From: Bin55 sp964511425
Lineage (GTDB): Bacteria; Pseudomonadota; Gammaproteobacteria; Pseudomonadales; Azotimanducaceae
Assembly (NCBI GenBank): GCA_964511425.1
Contig: CAZEFI010000007.1
Location: forward strand, 18,236-82,235
Direction: 5' to 3'
Length of the DNA stretch: 64,000 bases
A model generated the notes under the pieces. The model saw only the letters and a list, made by a program, of their open reading frames with translations. It was not told where the DNA came from and searched no databases. The position numbers and the translations under genes are program-made. Every line of letters starts with the position of its first letter. The first letter of the stretch is position 1. Of the stretch, positions 6,253-15,867 are shown one piece after another.

Positions 6253-8886
6253 TCATTCTAACTTTGCGTTCTCGAGCGATTGAGACTCATTAGATTTATC
6301 TATTTCGGTCTTACTCGTAAATCGAAAGTGACCTTCATTTACATCTACTAGGATGGTACTTGGTGGCGAAAACTCGCCGGCTAATAACTTCTTCGCTATT
6401 GGGTTTTCCAAATACTGTTGAATAGTTCGTTTAAGCGGTCGAGCCCCATATACCGGGTCAAAACCAGCTTTGCTTAAAAGATCGAGTGCTTCCTCACAAA
6501 CTTCGAGACTGAATCCTTGAACTTGAAAACGTTTTCTCAAATACTCTATCTGTATCGCGGCAATTGAACGAATATGATCAGCATTCAATGAGTGAAACAC
6601 GACCGCCTCATCAATTCGGTTCAGAAACTCTGGGCGAAAGTGTTGCGCTACAGTGCTCATCACACTCTCTCTGATCTGAGTAGGTGAACGTTCTGAATCC
6701 GTTTGAAAAAGATCCGATCCTAGGTTTGAAGTCATGACGATAACGGTGTTCCGAAAATCTACTGTACGGCCTTGACCATCAGTCAGTCGACCATCTTCCA
6801 ATACTTGCAGTAATATGTTGAATACATCCTGATGGGCTTTTTCGACCTCATCAAGTAGTAACACAGAATAAGGTTTGCGCCGTATTTTTTCTGTGAGATA
6901 ACCTCCTTCGTCATAACCGACATATCCAGGAGGGGCACCAATCATACGTGCCACGGAGTGTTTTTCCATAAACTCGGACATGTCCAATCGAACAAGAGCA
7001 CTTTCTGAGTCGAACAGAAATTCTGCTAAGGCTTTACATAATTCAGTTTTGCCAACTCCAGTTGGTCCGAGGAACAGGAACGAACCATTGGGACGTTGCT
7101 CTTCCGCGAGACCAGCTCTGCTACGTCGGATTGCGTTCGCGACTACATTTACTGCTTCATCTTGACCGACAACTCGACGGTGTAAAACTTTTTCTAAGCG
7201 AAGCAACTTTTCGCGTTCGCTCTCTAACATTCTCGCCACAGGGATTCCAGTCCACGCAGAGACAACTTCCGCGATTTCGTCTTCAGTTACTTTGGTTCTC
7301 AATAGTTTGAAGCTACCATTTTGTCCCTGAGGATCGACGGTTACCTGAGCGGCTTTTTCCAATTCTGGAATCTTTCCGTAGCGGAGCTCGGACATTCGGG
7401 CAAGATCACCTCGACGCTCTGCAGCTTCATATTCCATGCGAGCTGTTTCTAATTGTTCCTTGACTTGATGTGTGCTCGAAACTATTTCTTTTTCAGACTG
7501 CAATACTTTATTCAACTCATTGAGTTCCTGCTCCGCGGTATTAATCGCTTCGTCTAGTTCCTCCAATCGTTTAACCGAACCATCATCAGTTTCTTGCTTA
7601 AGAGATTCTTGCTCCATCTTCATCTGAATTAACCGTCGATCTAGTCGATCAATCGTTTCAGGTTTGGAGTCTATTTCCATACGGATTCGACTTGCGGCTT
7701 CATCTACGAGATCAATCGCTTTGTCCGGGAGTTGTCGATCAGAGATATACCGGTGCGACAAAGTGGCTGCCGCTACTAAGGCCGGATCGGTAATTTCCAC
7801 CCCATGGTGCACCTCGTACCTCTCGTTCAGTCCTCGTAAGATAGCAATCGTGTCTTCAACGGAAGGCTCGTCTAGCTGTACCCGTTGGAAGCGACGTTCT
7901 AAGGCTGCGTCTTTTTCAATGTATTTCCGGTATTCGTCTAGTGTCGTCGCACCGACACAACGCAGTTCACCTCGTGCAAGTGCTGGCTTGAGCATGTTAC
8001 CTGCGTCCAGAGAACCTTCAGTTGACCCAGCACCGACCAACGTATGTAGTTCGTCAATGAAAAGGATGACTGAACCATCTTGATGTGCTAAGTCATTCAG
8101 AAGAGCCTTCATGCGTTCCTCAAACTCGCCACGATACTTCGTGCCGGCTAACATTGCACCCATGTCCAGAGCGAGCACTCGCATGCGCTTCATACTCTCA
8201 GGTACGGTTTTATTTACGATTCGTTGGGCTAAGCCTTCGACAACCGCAGTTTTCCCTACGCCAGGTTCGCCAATCAATACTGGGTTGTTCTTCGTACGAC
8301 GTTGTAAGACCTGAAGAGTTCGTCGAATTTCATCATCGCGACCGATCACGGGGTCTAACTTCCCACTTTCTGCACGTTCAGTTAAATCGATGGTGTATTT
8401 CTTTAACGCGTCTCGCTGCTCCTCCGCTCCAGGGTCAATTACTTTAGCTCCTTTACGAACACTTTCGATGGCAGATTTGAGAGCTTCTTTTTGAACACCC
8501 CATTTAAAGAGAATTTCGGAAATCTTGTCATTCACCTCGATGATTGCTAACAAAAACAATTCGCTCGCAATGTATGCATCTTCGTTCTTCTGAGCGAGTT
8601 TGTCCGTGGTGTTTAACACACGGGTTAGGGTGCGACTAGGTACGACCTCACCGTTGCCACCCGTAACCTGTGGTAAGGACTCGAGGTTCTTGTCGATTTC
8701 TTCATTAATTCCCTTCATATTGCCGTCAGCAATCGCCAAGATGCTTGGAATGGTACCGTCTTTTTGTTTGAGCATGGCACCCAAAACGTGAACAGGTTCT
8801 AAAACTTGATGGTCGTGTTTCAATGCTAAGCTCTGCGCATCCTGGAGTGCCTGCTGGAATCCTAGAGTTAGTTTGTCAAATCTCAC
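6253..8886 (-). CDS. clpB: ATP-dependent disaggregase ClpB
   Basis: 877 residues, the usual length for ClpB. It has the N-terminal Clp repeat domain (about 1-145), a first AAA module with Walker A GEPGVGKT and Walker B ILFIDELH, a long coiled-coil middle domain (about 410-530, Glu/Lys/Leu rich) that contacts DnaK, and a second AAA module with GPTGVGKTEL and VLLLDEVEKAH. It lacks the ClpP-binding loop expected of ClpA/ClpX, so it is a disaggregase working with DnaK rather than a protease subunit. The start is GTG at 8886; a heat-shock-type promoter lies about 40 bases upstream. Confidence 0.97.
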   Translation of the reverse strand: MRFDKLTLGFQQALQDAQSLALKHDHQVLEPVHVLGAMLKQKDGTIPSILAIADGNMKGINEEIDKNLESLPQVTGGNGEVVPSRTLTRVLNTTDKLAQKNEDAYIASELFLLAIIEVNDKISEILFKWGVQKEALKSAIESVRKGAKVIDPGAEEQRDALKKYTIDLTERAESGKLDPVIGRDDEIRRTLQVLQRRTKNNPVLIGEPGVGKTAVVEGLAQRIVNKTVPESMKRMRVLALDMGAMLAGTKYRGEFEERMKALLNDLAHQDGSVILFIDELHTLVGAGSTEGSLDAGNMLKPALARGELRCVGATTLDEYRKYIEKDAALERRFQRVQLDEPSVEDTIAILRGLNERYEVHHGVEITDPALVAAATLSHRYISDRQLPDKAIDLVDEAASRIRMEIDSKPETIDRLDRRLIQMKMEQESLKQETDDGSVKRLEELDEAINTAEQELNELNKVLQSEKEIVSSTHQVKEQLETARMEYEAAERRGDLARMSELRYGKIPELEKAAQVTVDPQGQNGSFKLLRTKVTEDEIAEVVSAWTGIPVARMLESEREKLLRLEKVLHRRVVGQDEAVNVVANAIRRSRAGLAEEQRPNGSFLFLGPTGVGKTELCKALAEFLFDSESALVRLDMSEFMEKHSVARMIGAPPGYVGYDEGGYLTEKIRRKPYSVLLLDEVEKAHQDVFNILLQVLEDGRLTDGQGRTVDFRNTVIVMTSNLGSDLFQTDSERSPTQIRESVMSTVAQHFRPEFLNRIDEAVVFHSLNADHIRSIAAIQIEYLRKRFQVQGFSLEVCEEALDLLSKAGFDPVYGARPLKRTIQQYLENPIAKKLLAGEFSPPSTILVDVNEGHFRFTSKTEIDKSNESQSLENAKLE

Positions 8887-8926
8887 TTTCTGTCACATAC
8901 TTGCAGTTGTTGCCATAAACAATAAC

Positions 8927-8951
8927 TAGGGGCAATTTTTGCAATCACAAG
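8927..8951 (-). promoter_or_regulatory. Candidate sigma32 (heat-shock) promoter of clpB
   Basis: On the minus strand CTTGTGA (8951-8945) is followed after 12 bases by CCCCTA (8932-8927). The sigma32 consensus is CTTGAAA, 11-16 bases, CCCCAT. The match and spacing, and its position about 40 bases before the GTG of a classic heat-shock gene, make this a good candidate. Confidence 0.65.
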
Positions 8952-9443
8952 GAACAACAAGATTTGTTGTAGCAGAAATGCACGAAACAAGGTCGCGATG
9001 CAAAGCTCACTTTTGGACTGAATTTAGGTCATGGTGAAGAACGTTCTTTTCTCACCGGAAACAACAATATCAATTGATCACGTCACGGACGTTTTGAACG
9101 TTGATAGTGATAGATCGAACAATGCGACTACCCCTCGGAAGCGAAATCTCAATCGACCAATGATCGACTCTCAAAGTACCCATAGATTAACATAACAGTA
9201 AGACCGTTTAACTAGACAACAAAGTGTTCCACGTGGAACATATGTACATATTAATTCCCTGTATAACGAGCTTCAAGAAAGTTCCACCATTCGCGAATAA
9301 GAGATATTTGAAACCTACAGTCTGGAAATAGCCCATATTCCCACAAACCGACAGAGTTTCATCTCAATCTCTGCGCGCAGGTCAATGACCTTGTGCTCGT
9401 TCGTAACATCCTAGTCGTTGAAGGTAGGTCGGAGCATCTACAA
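8952..9443. other. Intergenic stretch carrying parS
   Basis: About 490 bases between divergent clpB and the large permease. It contains the parS site (separate entry) and a weak 54-codon frame at 9031-9195 (start ATG, low-complexity Asn/Ser/Thr/Arg-rich product) that I do not accept as a gene. No terminator or tRNA is seen. Confidence 0.5.
9225..9240. promoter_or_regulatory. parS chromosome-partition site
   Basis: TGTTCCACGTGGAACA is a perfect 16-bp palindrome. It has the core GTTCCACGTGGAAC known from Pseudomonas and differs from the Bacillus subtilis consensus by one base. ParB (Spo0J family) binds this sequence to load and spread on the chromosome. I found no second perfect copy in this window, and parA/parB are not here. 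Confidence 0.85.
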
Positions 9444-12400
9444 GTGTTTAACGTTTTATTCAAGAATCACGTCAAATTAGTATTACAACAGTCCCTTTAT
9501 TGGGGATCTGCACTGTTTGTGATCACTTTTGCCTTCGTTCTGTACAACTTGTACTTTGTCGATCAAGCCACGACTTTTTGGGAAGGTGAAACCTCTCCGC
9601 CAGCAAGGTACATGGTGATCTATTTGGGGGGAATTCCCCTTGTTCTCATGATGTTGGTTTCTTGTTTCCTAAGTATTCGAACACTCGCCAAAGATTCCCA
9701 TTCTCGGATCGAAGAAGTATTGCTAACAAAACCGTTTGGAAACCTTGTTCACGCTCTGAGCGCGACTCTCGCTTCAACGCTACTGTGTGCACTTCCGATC
9801 ATCGGCTTCATTTTCGGTGTGTACCTAGTAACACTTACACAAGGATGGTTCAATGCCGATGTCGCTGAACCGTTTGAATTCGTGAGTGTGAGCGTTTTTT
9901 TGTGCTTTACCACGATTGTTTCGCTCAACTTTGTTAGTTTACTTTGTTATTACGTTTACGCGACTTTTAAAGTTGCAATTCTGGGTCTCCTCGCGAGTGC
10001 AGCGATAGTCATTCTCGCTATCTACTTATTCACCCGTGTCTCGTTTAACCAGTTCGTCTTCTTTGAATTTTTACCCCTTGTTGGAGATGTAGCCTCAGAC
10101 ATGATTGGGAATAAGCTCAAATTCCTCGATTACACTCGGTTTATCCTCTTTCTTTGCCTGGGTGCGACATTGACCGTCGGCGCAACCTGGTTGAAATCGC
10201 GGCGCGATGAGCAAGAAAGAATCCGTGCGATATTAATCGGACACTTTGGTGCGATCACCTGCATAAGTTTCTCGATCTTACTCGCGAGCTGGTTCAATCA
10301 CTCGTCGAACGAAAGTAGTTGGAAACGGCATCTTATACATGGTACGGACGGCATGACATTGGATTTTCAGCGCATAACCGGACGAGTTGACCTAAGACCC
10401 GGAAAAGCTATGGAAGCTGAGATCACCATCATTGGGACTTCGACAGACAACATTGCACCAAGAGATGAGTTAGTGTTCTGGCTCAACCCTGGTTTCAAAG
10501 TTAATTGGGTTCAGGATGATGGTGGGGACCTTCCATTTGCACGAGATGGGAGCAGTCTCCGCGTGACTTTACGTCGAGGGATAGATCCCGGCGAAAGTGT
10601 GGAAATCACCATTCAATATCGAGGAAAACCCAACACCCTATACGGATATCACGACAGTGCTCTCGATGTAGAAAAAGTACCTTTTTGGGACCAATTAATC
10701 TCCTATTATGGAATGAGTGCTAGCGTCTTTGATCGAAAGTACGTCGCGTTGCCCCATGCAACACATTGGCTACCGACTTCGACCATGCAGTCAACACTGG
10801 GTGCCGGCAGCATCGACTTCACAGAAGCAAATTTGTCCATTACGGTACCGAAAAATTGGGTGACTACATTGACCGGGAACGTTACCACACAAGAACTTAG
10901 CTCGACCGACGAAAGATTACGCGCGCTCCGATTTACCTCTCGATCACCAATGGCTGGTATTAGTTTGTATGCGAGTGATATGAACAAATATGCGACCTAC
11001 CTAGATCCCATTGATCTGTCGTTGGAACTGTACGCTTCGGATCGACACCTACGTTCATATCAAACCAAGGAAGACAACGAGAAATACTTGCCAGTCTTCA
11101 AATCATGGTTGATCGACAAGATTGAGGAGGCACGAGCCTTAGGGTATTCCTTCCCTTGTGATTCCTATCGTTTAATAGCAGTACCGAGTAACCTGCGACT
11201 TTACGGTGGAGGAAGTTTGATGAACTCTACTATGACGGAACCGTGCACGTATTTAATTCGAGAGCACGGTGCTATTGCATCAAACCCGAGACCCATCCCG
11301 AAATTTAGAGGGGAAGATTTCGACTATACACCCATGTATCGAAATCAACTTGAAAGCTACTTCGACTCACGGCACAATGGTGAGAACTTAGCTCTCAGCT
11401 TACCCAACCATTACTTCGAATTTCAAACAGGAATTGTAGGATCTGAAGGGTTGTTCTTGAAGAAGATATTGTCCTACCTTCACAATCACACATGGTCTCG
11501 GGTACCACCTAATCCCACACCCTATTCACCGAGCGTTTTCTTTCCTCGCGCGATGCAAGTTAGAAGAATATCGCCGAAAGCAGAGTTTCTAGCTGACTTT
11601 CACGGTATGGTGCAGCAGATGGACGAAGCTACACTGCAAATGGTCTTAGGAAACGAGTTGTCTATGCGAAAATCCTTGACCACCTATGTCAAACGATACA
11701 CTAGACATATCGATCAAACGGGAGTGGTTTTCAGACGCTTCTTGGAAAGCGACGCAGTAGTAAATATAGCTGTTCACAATAGCTTGCAAACTCTCACAAA
11801 TCTCGAACCCAACGCCCTAAGACAAGAAGCGATTCGACTACGCTGTATAGCACTAGCAGAGAAAATATATACGATTCTTGGCCGGGCGGACTCGAGGTTA
11901 CTCTTGCAAGAAATTTCAAACATATTTCAATATCAAAACATTAATGTATCCGATGTATTCGACATCGCTGATTCGCTTGATCTACCCGTGAGAGAAATCA
12001 TGGCTGGATGGTTTGATGAAACTGAGCAATTTCATTTTTCGTTTTCTCCAGCAACGTATTCACAACACATAAATCCGGATACCCAAAAAACTTACTACCA
12101 AATTAGATTTGCTGTTGCCAATTCGGGAAGCACCACGGGAGTGTTTCACTCGAGTCTCCGCGTTGCTCCCCCGGCAACCGAGTCTGGTTTCTCAATGAGT
12201 TCAGGGGAAGATCGAGAACTTTGGTTAACAAATTTGAACAATTCGGTTTACGACAGAGGACCACGCCTATTAATCCCAGCTGGCTCAAGCCGGGAAGTTG
12301 GGATCGTAACATCACGCGTTCCTTACCGAGTGAATCTCTCGTCATCCGATGTATCGTTCGTGAATGAGGTCAGTTTATTGGTGCAACTCGAATCTCCGGT

Positions 12401-12968
12401 CGGAGATCTAGCGGAGCAAGATCCACTCGAAGGTACGTGGCCAAGTACTTGGGCACCGGAACCAATTCATGGCGTTGTCATCGACGATGTCGATTTACCT
12501 GTCCAGCACGTTGACGATGGAATTATCTCCTACGATAAAAATTTGGAAATTTTTGACTTCGGTGGTGCGTGGGGTACCTCACGAAAGTCTTTCGTTTATA
12601 CAGAAAATTTGAAGAAAGCGAAAGTGTTCTTGGAATCTGAGCTACCTGCCAGAGATAAGTGGCAAATCGAGTTCCACGTCCCAGATATTCGTGGTGCTCA
12701 AAACATCGGACACCGGAAAAGACGGATGATGGTATCGGGACGAACGTACTTCCGAGGCAAGTTCGAGGGAGGGTACGAAATAGAGATCTCAAACGGTGAT
12801 CAAAAAGAGACGTTTGAGACTGAAGTGTACAAAAGCGACTACGGTTGGCACACAATCGGGCGTGCGGAACTTACGGCTGGATCCGTAGATGTCACCATCA
12901 AACCAAAGCTAGGGACAGAACAACTCTTTTTCGATGCTATGCGGTTTGTGCGCGCTAGTGAAGAGTAG
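9444..12968 (+). CDS. ABC-2 type permease fused to an M1-aminopeptidase-like ectodomain, no zinc motif
   Basis: 1174 residues from GTG 9444, preferred over GTG 9393 because GGAG precedes it by nine bases and the N-terminus then matches ABC-2 permeases. The first about 300 residues contain some seven membrane helices of the ABC-2 kind. The rest is an extracytoplasmic region whose beta-rich first part and following helical part resemble the M1 peptidase fold seen fused to ABC permeases in many Bacteroidetes and gammaproteobacteria. I find neither an HExxH zinc motif nor GAMEN, so a peptidase role is unlikely. The C-terminal part (GxWGTSR..., about residues 1060-1174) is a beta-sandwich-like segment. 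No ATP-binding subunit is encoded nearby. Confidence 0.7.
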   Translation: MFNVLFKNHVKLVLQQSLYWGSALFVITFAFVLYNLYFVDQATTFWEGETSPPARYMVIYLGGIPLVLMMLVSCFLSIRTLAKDSHSRIEEVLLTKPFGNLVHALSATLASTLLCALPIIGFIFGVYLVTLTQGWFNADVAEPFEFVSVSVFLCFTTIVSLNFVSLLCYYVYATFKVAILGLLASAAIVILAIYLFTRVSFNQFVFFEFLPLVGDVASDMIGNKLKFLDYTRFILFLCLGATLTVGATWLKSRRDEQERIRAILIGHFGAITCISFSILLASWFNHSSNESSWKRHLIHGTDGMTLDFQRITGRVDLRPGKAMEAEITIIGTSTDNIAPRDELVFWLNPGFKVNWVQDDGGDLPFARDGSSLRVTLRRGIDPGESVEITIQYRGKPNTLYGYHDSALDVEKVPFWDQLISYYGMSASVFDRKYVALPHATHWLPTSTMQSTLGAGSIDFTEANLSITVPKNWVTTLTGNVTTQELSSTDERLRALRFTSRSPMAGISLYASDMNKYATYLDPIDLSLELYASDRHLRSYQTKEDNEKYLPVFKSWLIDKIEEARALGYSFPCDSYRLIAVPSNLRLYGGGSLMNSTMTEPCTYLIREHGAIASNPRPIPKFRGEDFDYTPMYRNQLESYFDSRHNGENLALSLPNHYFEFQTGIVGSEGLFLKKILSYLHNHTWSRVPPNPTPYSPSVFFPRAMQVRRISPKAEFLADFHGMVQQMDEATLQMVLGNELSMRKSLTTYVKRYTRHIDQTGVVFRRFLESDAVVNIAVHNSLQTLTNLEPNALRQEAIRLRCIALAEKIYTILGRADSRLLLQEISNIFQYQNINVSDVFDIADSLDLPVREIMAGWFDETEQFHFSFSPATYSQHINPDTQKTYYQIRFAVANSGSTTGVFHSSLRVAPPATESGFSMSSGEDRELWLTNLNNSVYDRGPRLLIPAGSSREVGIVTSRVPYRVNLSSSDVSFVNEVSLLVQLESPVGDLAEQDPLEGTWPSTWAPEPIHGVVIDDVDLPVQHVDDGIISYDKNLEIFDFGGAWGTSRKSFVYTENLKKAKVFLESELPARDKWQIEFHVPDIRGAQNIGHRKRRMMVSGRTYFRGKFEGGYEIEISNGDQKETFETEVYKSDYGWHTIGRAELTAGSVDVTIKPKLGTEQLFFDAMRFVRASEE

Positions 12969-13208
12969 GCGTGCCCAGTGAATTTTTCGACCATGAGAGT
13001 TGAGAGGTTGAAACACGGCACAGAAAAAGAGTTTCTTGATATGCTCTCTCACAAAGTCGCGACGATCTGAACCTATAGAGATCGATCGCGAGCAAAATGA
13101 ACGTATCGCTATAGGTAGGGGTAGTTGCTCTCCATGGCACTTTTGCGTGCTAACTTTAAGACTTTACTCTGACACTTAGTCTTCGGAAAGTCTGTTTCTG
13201 AATAGTCG

Positions 13209-13646
13209 TTATTTGGGTTCGATATCTAATATGGTCGATGAACCACCGACAATTTGTACACGCGTTCCTTTCGGGATCGCAGTATCAGAACGTACCGACC
13301 ACCGAGTATCGCCAATTTGCGTGCTGATTTGCCCAGGGCTGCTCAATGCATCTTCCATGACAAATTCGGTACCCACCATACTTCCGACTTTGTCATGCCA
13401 CTCAACATCCTTCTTGGGATCGGTTGTACGAAAGAATTTGTAGTAAATGAAGGTTGCGGTGGTCGCAGTGATTGCAAAGATGACAATCTGTACGATAGCA
13501 TCCAAATTTGGAAAGATGAAAGCAACGACTGCCATCGCAATTCCCGCAACAGCAATTCCTAATAGAAATCCACCAGCTCCTAGAACTTCTGCTACCCCAA
13601 AAACCAATCCGACTCCTAACCAAATAAGAGCCCACATATTGTTCAT
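13209..13646 (-). CDS. NfeD family membrane protein (short form)
   Basis: 145 residues: two to three hydrophobic segments (about 5-25, 28-47 and 50-70) followed by a small OB-fold NfeD C-terminal domain, with GKVGSMVGTEF-like and VRSDTAIPKGTRVQIV strands typical of the family. It lacks the N-terminal serine-protease domain of long NfeD proteins. The ATG overlaps the stop of the upstream slipin gene (ATGA), the standard NfeD-slipin operon. The pair is thought to organise membrane microdomains; the precise task is unknown. Confidence 0.85.
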   Translation of the reverse strand: MNNMWALIWLGVGLVFGVAEVLGAGGFLLGIAVAGIAMAVVAFIFPNLDAIVQIVIFAITATTATFIYYKFFRTTDPKKDVEWHDKVGSMVGTEFVMEDALSSPGQISTQIGDTRWSVRSDTAIPKGTRVQIVGGSSTILDIEPK

Positions 13647-14587
13647 CGTCGTATTCCTCCTTGCGAAGAGTCGTCTCGTGAAATCTCTTTAACGATTTCG
13701 CTAATCCCTGCAATCGAACCGATTACGTTGGCTGCTTCCAACGGAATCATCATGACTTTATTGTTTTGAGAAGTTGCAAGTTGCCCGAGTGCATCAACAT
13801 ACTTCTGCGCCACGAAGTAATTTATCGCTTGGTTATCACCCTGAGCGATCGCTTCAGACACCATCCGAGTCGCGTTTGCTTCGGCTTCCGCTAGCCTTTC
13901 CCGTGCTTCAGCTTCCCGTCGAGCTGCTTCCAACTCTCCATCTGCTTCAAGAATGGCTGACTGCTTTTGCCCTTCAGCGACTTGGATTGCCGCTTCGCGC
14001 TCTCCTTCCGCTTCCAATATCTGAGCTCGCTTCTCTCGCTCAGCCTTCATTTGTCGTCCCATGGCTTCTACCAAGTCGGCCGGTGGGGCTACATCGCGAA
14101 TTTCGATGCGCGTAACTTTGGTACCCCACGGATCGGTCGCTTGATCAACTTTTTTCAGTAGTTCCACATTAATTCGATCTCGATTCGATAGGATTTCATC
14201 AAGTTCCATTGAACCGAGAACCGCACGGATGTTAGTCATTACAAGATTCTTAGTTGCAAGCTCTAGGTTCGAAATTTGGTATGCGGCCTTAGCCGCGTCG
14301 AGCACCTGATAAAAACAAATTGCATCACAGGTTACCAGTGCATTGTCCGAGGAAATCACATCCTGAGCTGCAATGTCTAGGACTTGTTCCATCATGTTGA
14401 ATTTCAGTCCAACTGCCTCAACGACCGGCGTAAGCAGATTCAGTCCAGGCGTTATCGTTCGAGTGTACTTACCAAAGCGCTCAACCGTCCAATGAAATCC
14501 TTGAGGTACTATGCGAATGGCTCGCAGAATCACTACAAGGGCGAATAACAAAATTAAACCGACGACAACGGCGATTACTACTTCCAT
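13643..14587 (-). CDS. SPFH/band-7 protein, slipin/QmcA-like
   Basis: 314 residues. There is one N-terminal membrane helix (about 3-24), then the SPFH domain beginning VPQGFHWTVERFGKYTRTITPGL, and an Ala/Glu-rich coiled coil (about 170-250) that drives oligomerisation. DVISSDNALVTCDAICFYQV is the usual band-7 signature region. It matches paraslipin/QmcA-type stomatin homologues, which form large membrane cages and interact with FtsH-type proteases in E. coli. It is co-transcribed with the NfeD partner downstream (4-base overlap). Confidence 0.9.
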   Translation of the reverse strand: MEVVIAVVVGLILLFALVVILRAIRIVPQGFHWTVERFGKYTRTITPGLNLLTPVVEAVGLKFNMMEQVLDIAAQDVISSDNALVTCDAICFYQVLDAAKAAYQISNLELATKNLVMTNIRAVLGSMELDEILSNRDRINVELLKKVDQATDPWGTKVTRIEIRDVAPPADLVEAMGRQMKAEREKRAQILEAEGEREAAIQVAEGQKQSAILEADGELEAARREAEARERLAEAEANATRMVSEAIAQGDNQAINYFVAQKYVDALGQLATSQNNKVMMIPLEAANVIGSIAGISEIVKEISRDDSSQGGIRR

Positions 14588-14644
14588 ATCAGCACTCCTA
14601 CCATATGGTTAAAAGAAAAGCAAAAATCGTGCCCAGCATTGTAT

Positions 14645-15841
14645 TCAACCTCCCGACGGTACCTCTTCAAAGGGAATACCTTTATCGACACGCACATCTT
14701 GCGGTAATCCTAAAACACGTTCCGCTAGTATATTGAGCATGATTTCATCCGTACCACCGGCGATGCGATATCCGGGTGAATTTAAAAACGCGTCAAAGTA
14801 TTTCGCGCGTTCAACATTTGCAAGCATCCCAGCCAGTTCCAATAAATCCAAAGCGAATGAGGCCATATCCTGAACTTTTGAAGCACCAACGAGCTTGCCG
14901 ATAGAGTGCTCAGGACCCGGAGTTTCACCGCGTGAAAGAGCAGTAAGAGCACGATATTCTGTGTAGCGCAAACCGCTCTCTTGACAATACCAGTTTGCCA
15001 GCGCACTTCGAACTTGTGAATCGTCAATCGCGGGACGACCATCTATAGTTAAACGACTCGCAAGATTGAAGACACTCTTGAACGCAACATTACCATCTCC
15101 CGATCCTAATTCTGCCCGTTCATTCATCAAAGTCGTGAGTGCAACTTGCCAACCTTGGCCTACCGCCCCTAATCGATGCGTGTCTGGTACTTGTACGTTT
15201 CGGAAAAAAACTTCGTTGAAATTTGAAGCCCCGGATATTTGTTTGATCGGTTTAACGTCAATTCCGGGAGACTTCATGTCGAGGACGAAATAAGTCAATC
15301 CCTCATGCTTGGGTACAGTGGGATTGGTTCGTACGACAAGGATTCCGAAATCACTGTAATGTGCGCCTGAAGTCCATATTTTTTGCCCATTCAAAACCCA
15401 GTTCTGTCCGTCTCGGATCGCACGTGAATTTATTCCAGCAAGATCGGAACCGGCTGAAGGTTCGCTAAACAATTGACACCAAATGTGTTCCCCCGAGGCT
15501 AGCGCAGGTAAGTATTGCCGCTTTTGGTCGCTAGTTGCCCAATCCATTAAGGTCGGTGCCACCATCCCTATCCCGATGTCAAATATACCGGAGGGTACGT
15601 TCCGCTTTGATTCCTCCTGTCGCCAAATTACCTGTTCAATTACAGAAGCGTTTCGACCGCCAAATTCTTCTGGCCAACGAATGCATGCCCAACCCGCATC
15701 ATATTTCCTTCGTTGCCAAAGCTTACACCGCTGTATCTCATCCAATCCCGCTAGTTCATACTTGGTTGGCTCATTGTTTTGCAACCAACTTCGAACTTCT
15801 TGCCGAAATCTAGCTTCTGTCGGTGTGTCGTTGAAATCCAA
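14645..15841 (-). CDS. Acyl-CoA dehydrogenase, large-subunit type
   Basis: 398 residues with the three-part acyl-CoA dehydrogenase fold: helical N-terminus, beta middle domain (LFSEPSAGSDLAGI and WVLNGQKIWTSGAH, FAD/substrate contacts), and a C-terminal helical domain ending in YRIAGGTDEIMLNILAERVL. The C-terminal motif has Gly where medium-chain enzymes carry the catalytic Glu of YEGT. It lies 26 bases downstream of a second, shorter dehydrogenase. This pairing is the arrangement of heteromeric (alpha2beta2) enzymes acting on sterol side chains or other bulky acyl-CoAs in actinobacteria and proteobacteria; that link is inference. Confidence 0.88.
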   Translation of the reverse strand: MDFNDTPTEARFRQEVRSWLQNNEPTKYELAGLDEIQRCKLWQRRKYDAGWACIRWPEEFGGRNASVIEQVIWRQEESKRNVPSGIFDIGIGMVAPTLMDWATSDQKRQYLPALASGEHIWCQLFSEPSAGSDLAGINSRAIRDGQNWVLNGQKIWTSGAHYSDFGILVVRTNPTVPKHEGLTYFVLDMKSPGIDVKPIKQISGASNFNEVFFRNVQVPDTHRLGAVGQGWQVALTTLMNERAELGSGDGNVAFKSVFNLASRLTIDGRPAIDDSQVRSALANWYCQESGLRYTEYRALTALSRGETPGPEHSIGKLVGASKVQDMASFALDLLELAGMLANVERAKYFDAFLNSPGYRIAGGTDEIMLNILAERVLGLPQDVRVDKGIPFEEVPSGG

Positions 15842-15867
15842 TTGTCGTATCTCTTAACGTAAAACCT

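Noticed and set aside
9031..9195. 54-codon frame (ATG start) in the parS intergenic region
   Set aside because: Low-complexity, Asn/Ser/Thr/Arg-rich product with no recognisable fold and only a weak ribosome-site match; length is within chance.
12660..12690. Second parS-like sequence (GTTCCACGTC) inside the permease gene
   Set aside because: Only the left half matches; the right half of the palindrome is missing. A similar half match near 25274 was dismissed for the same reason.
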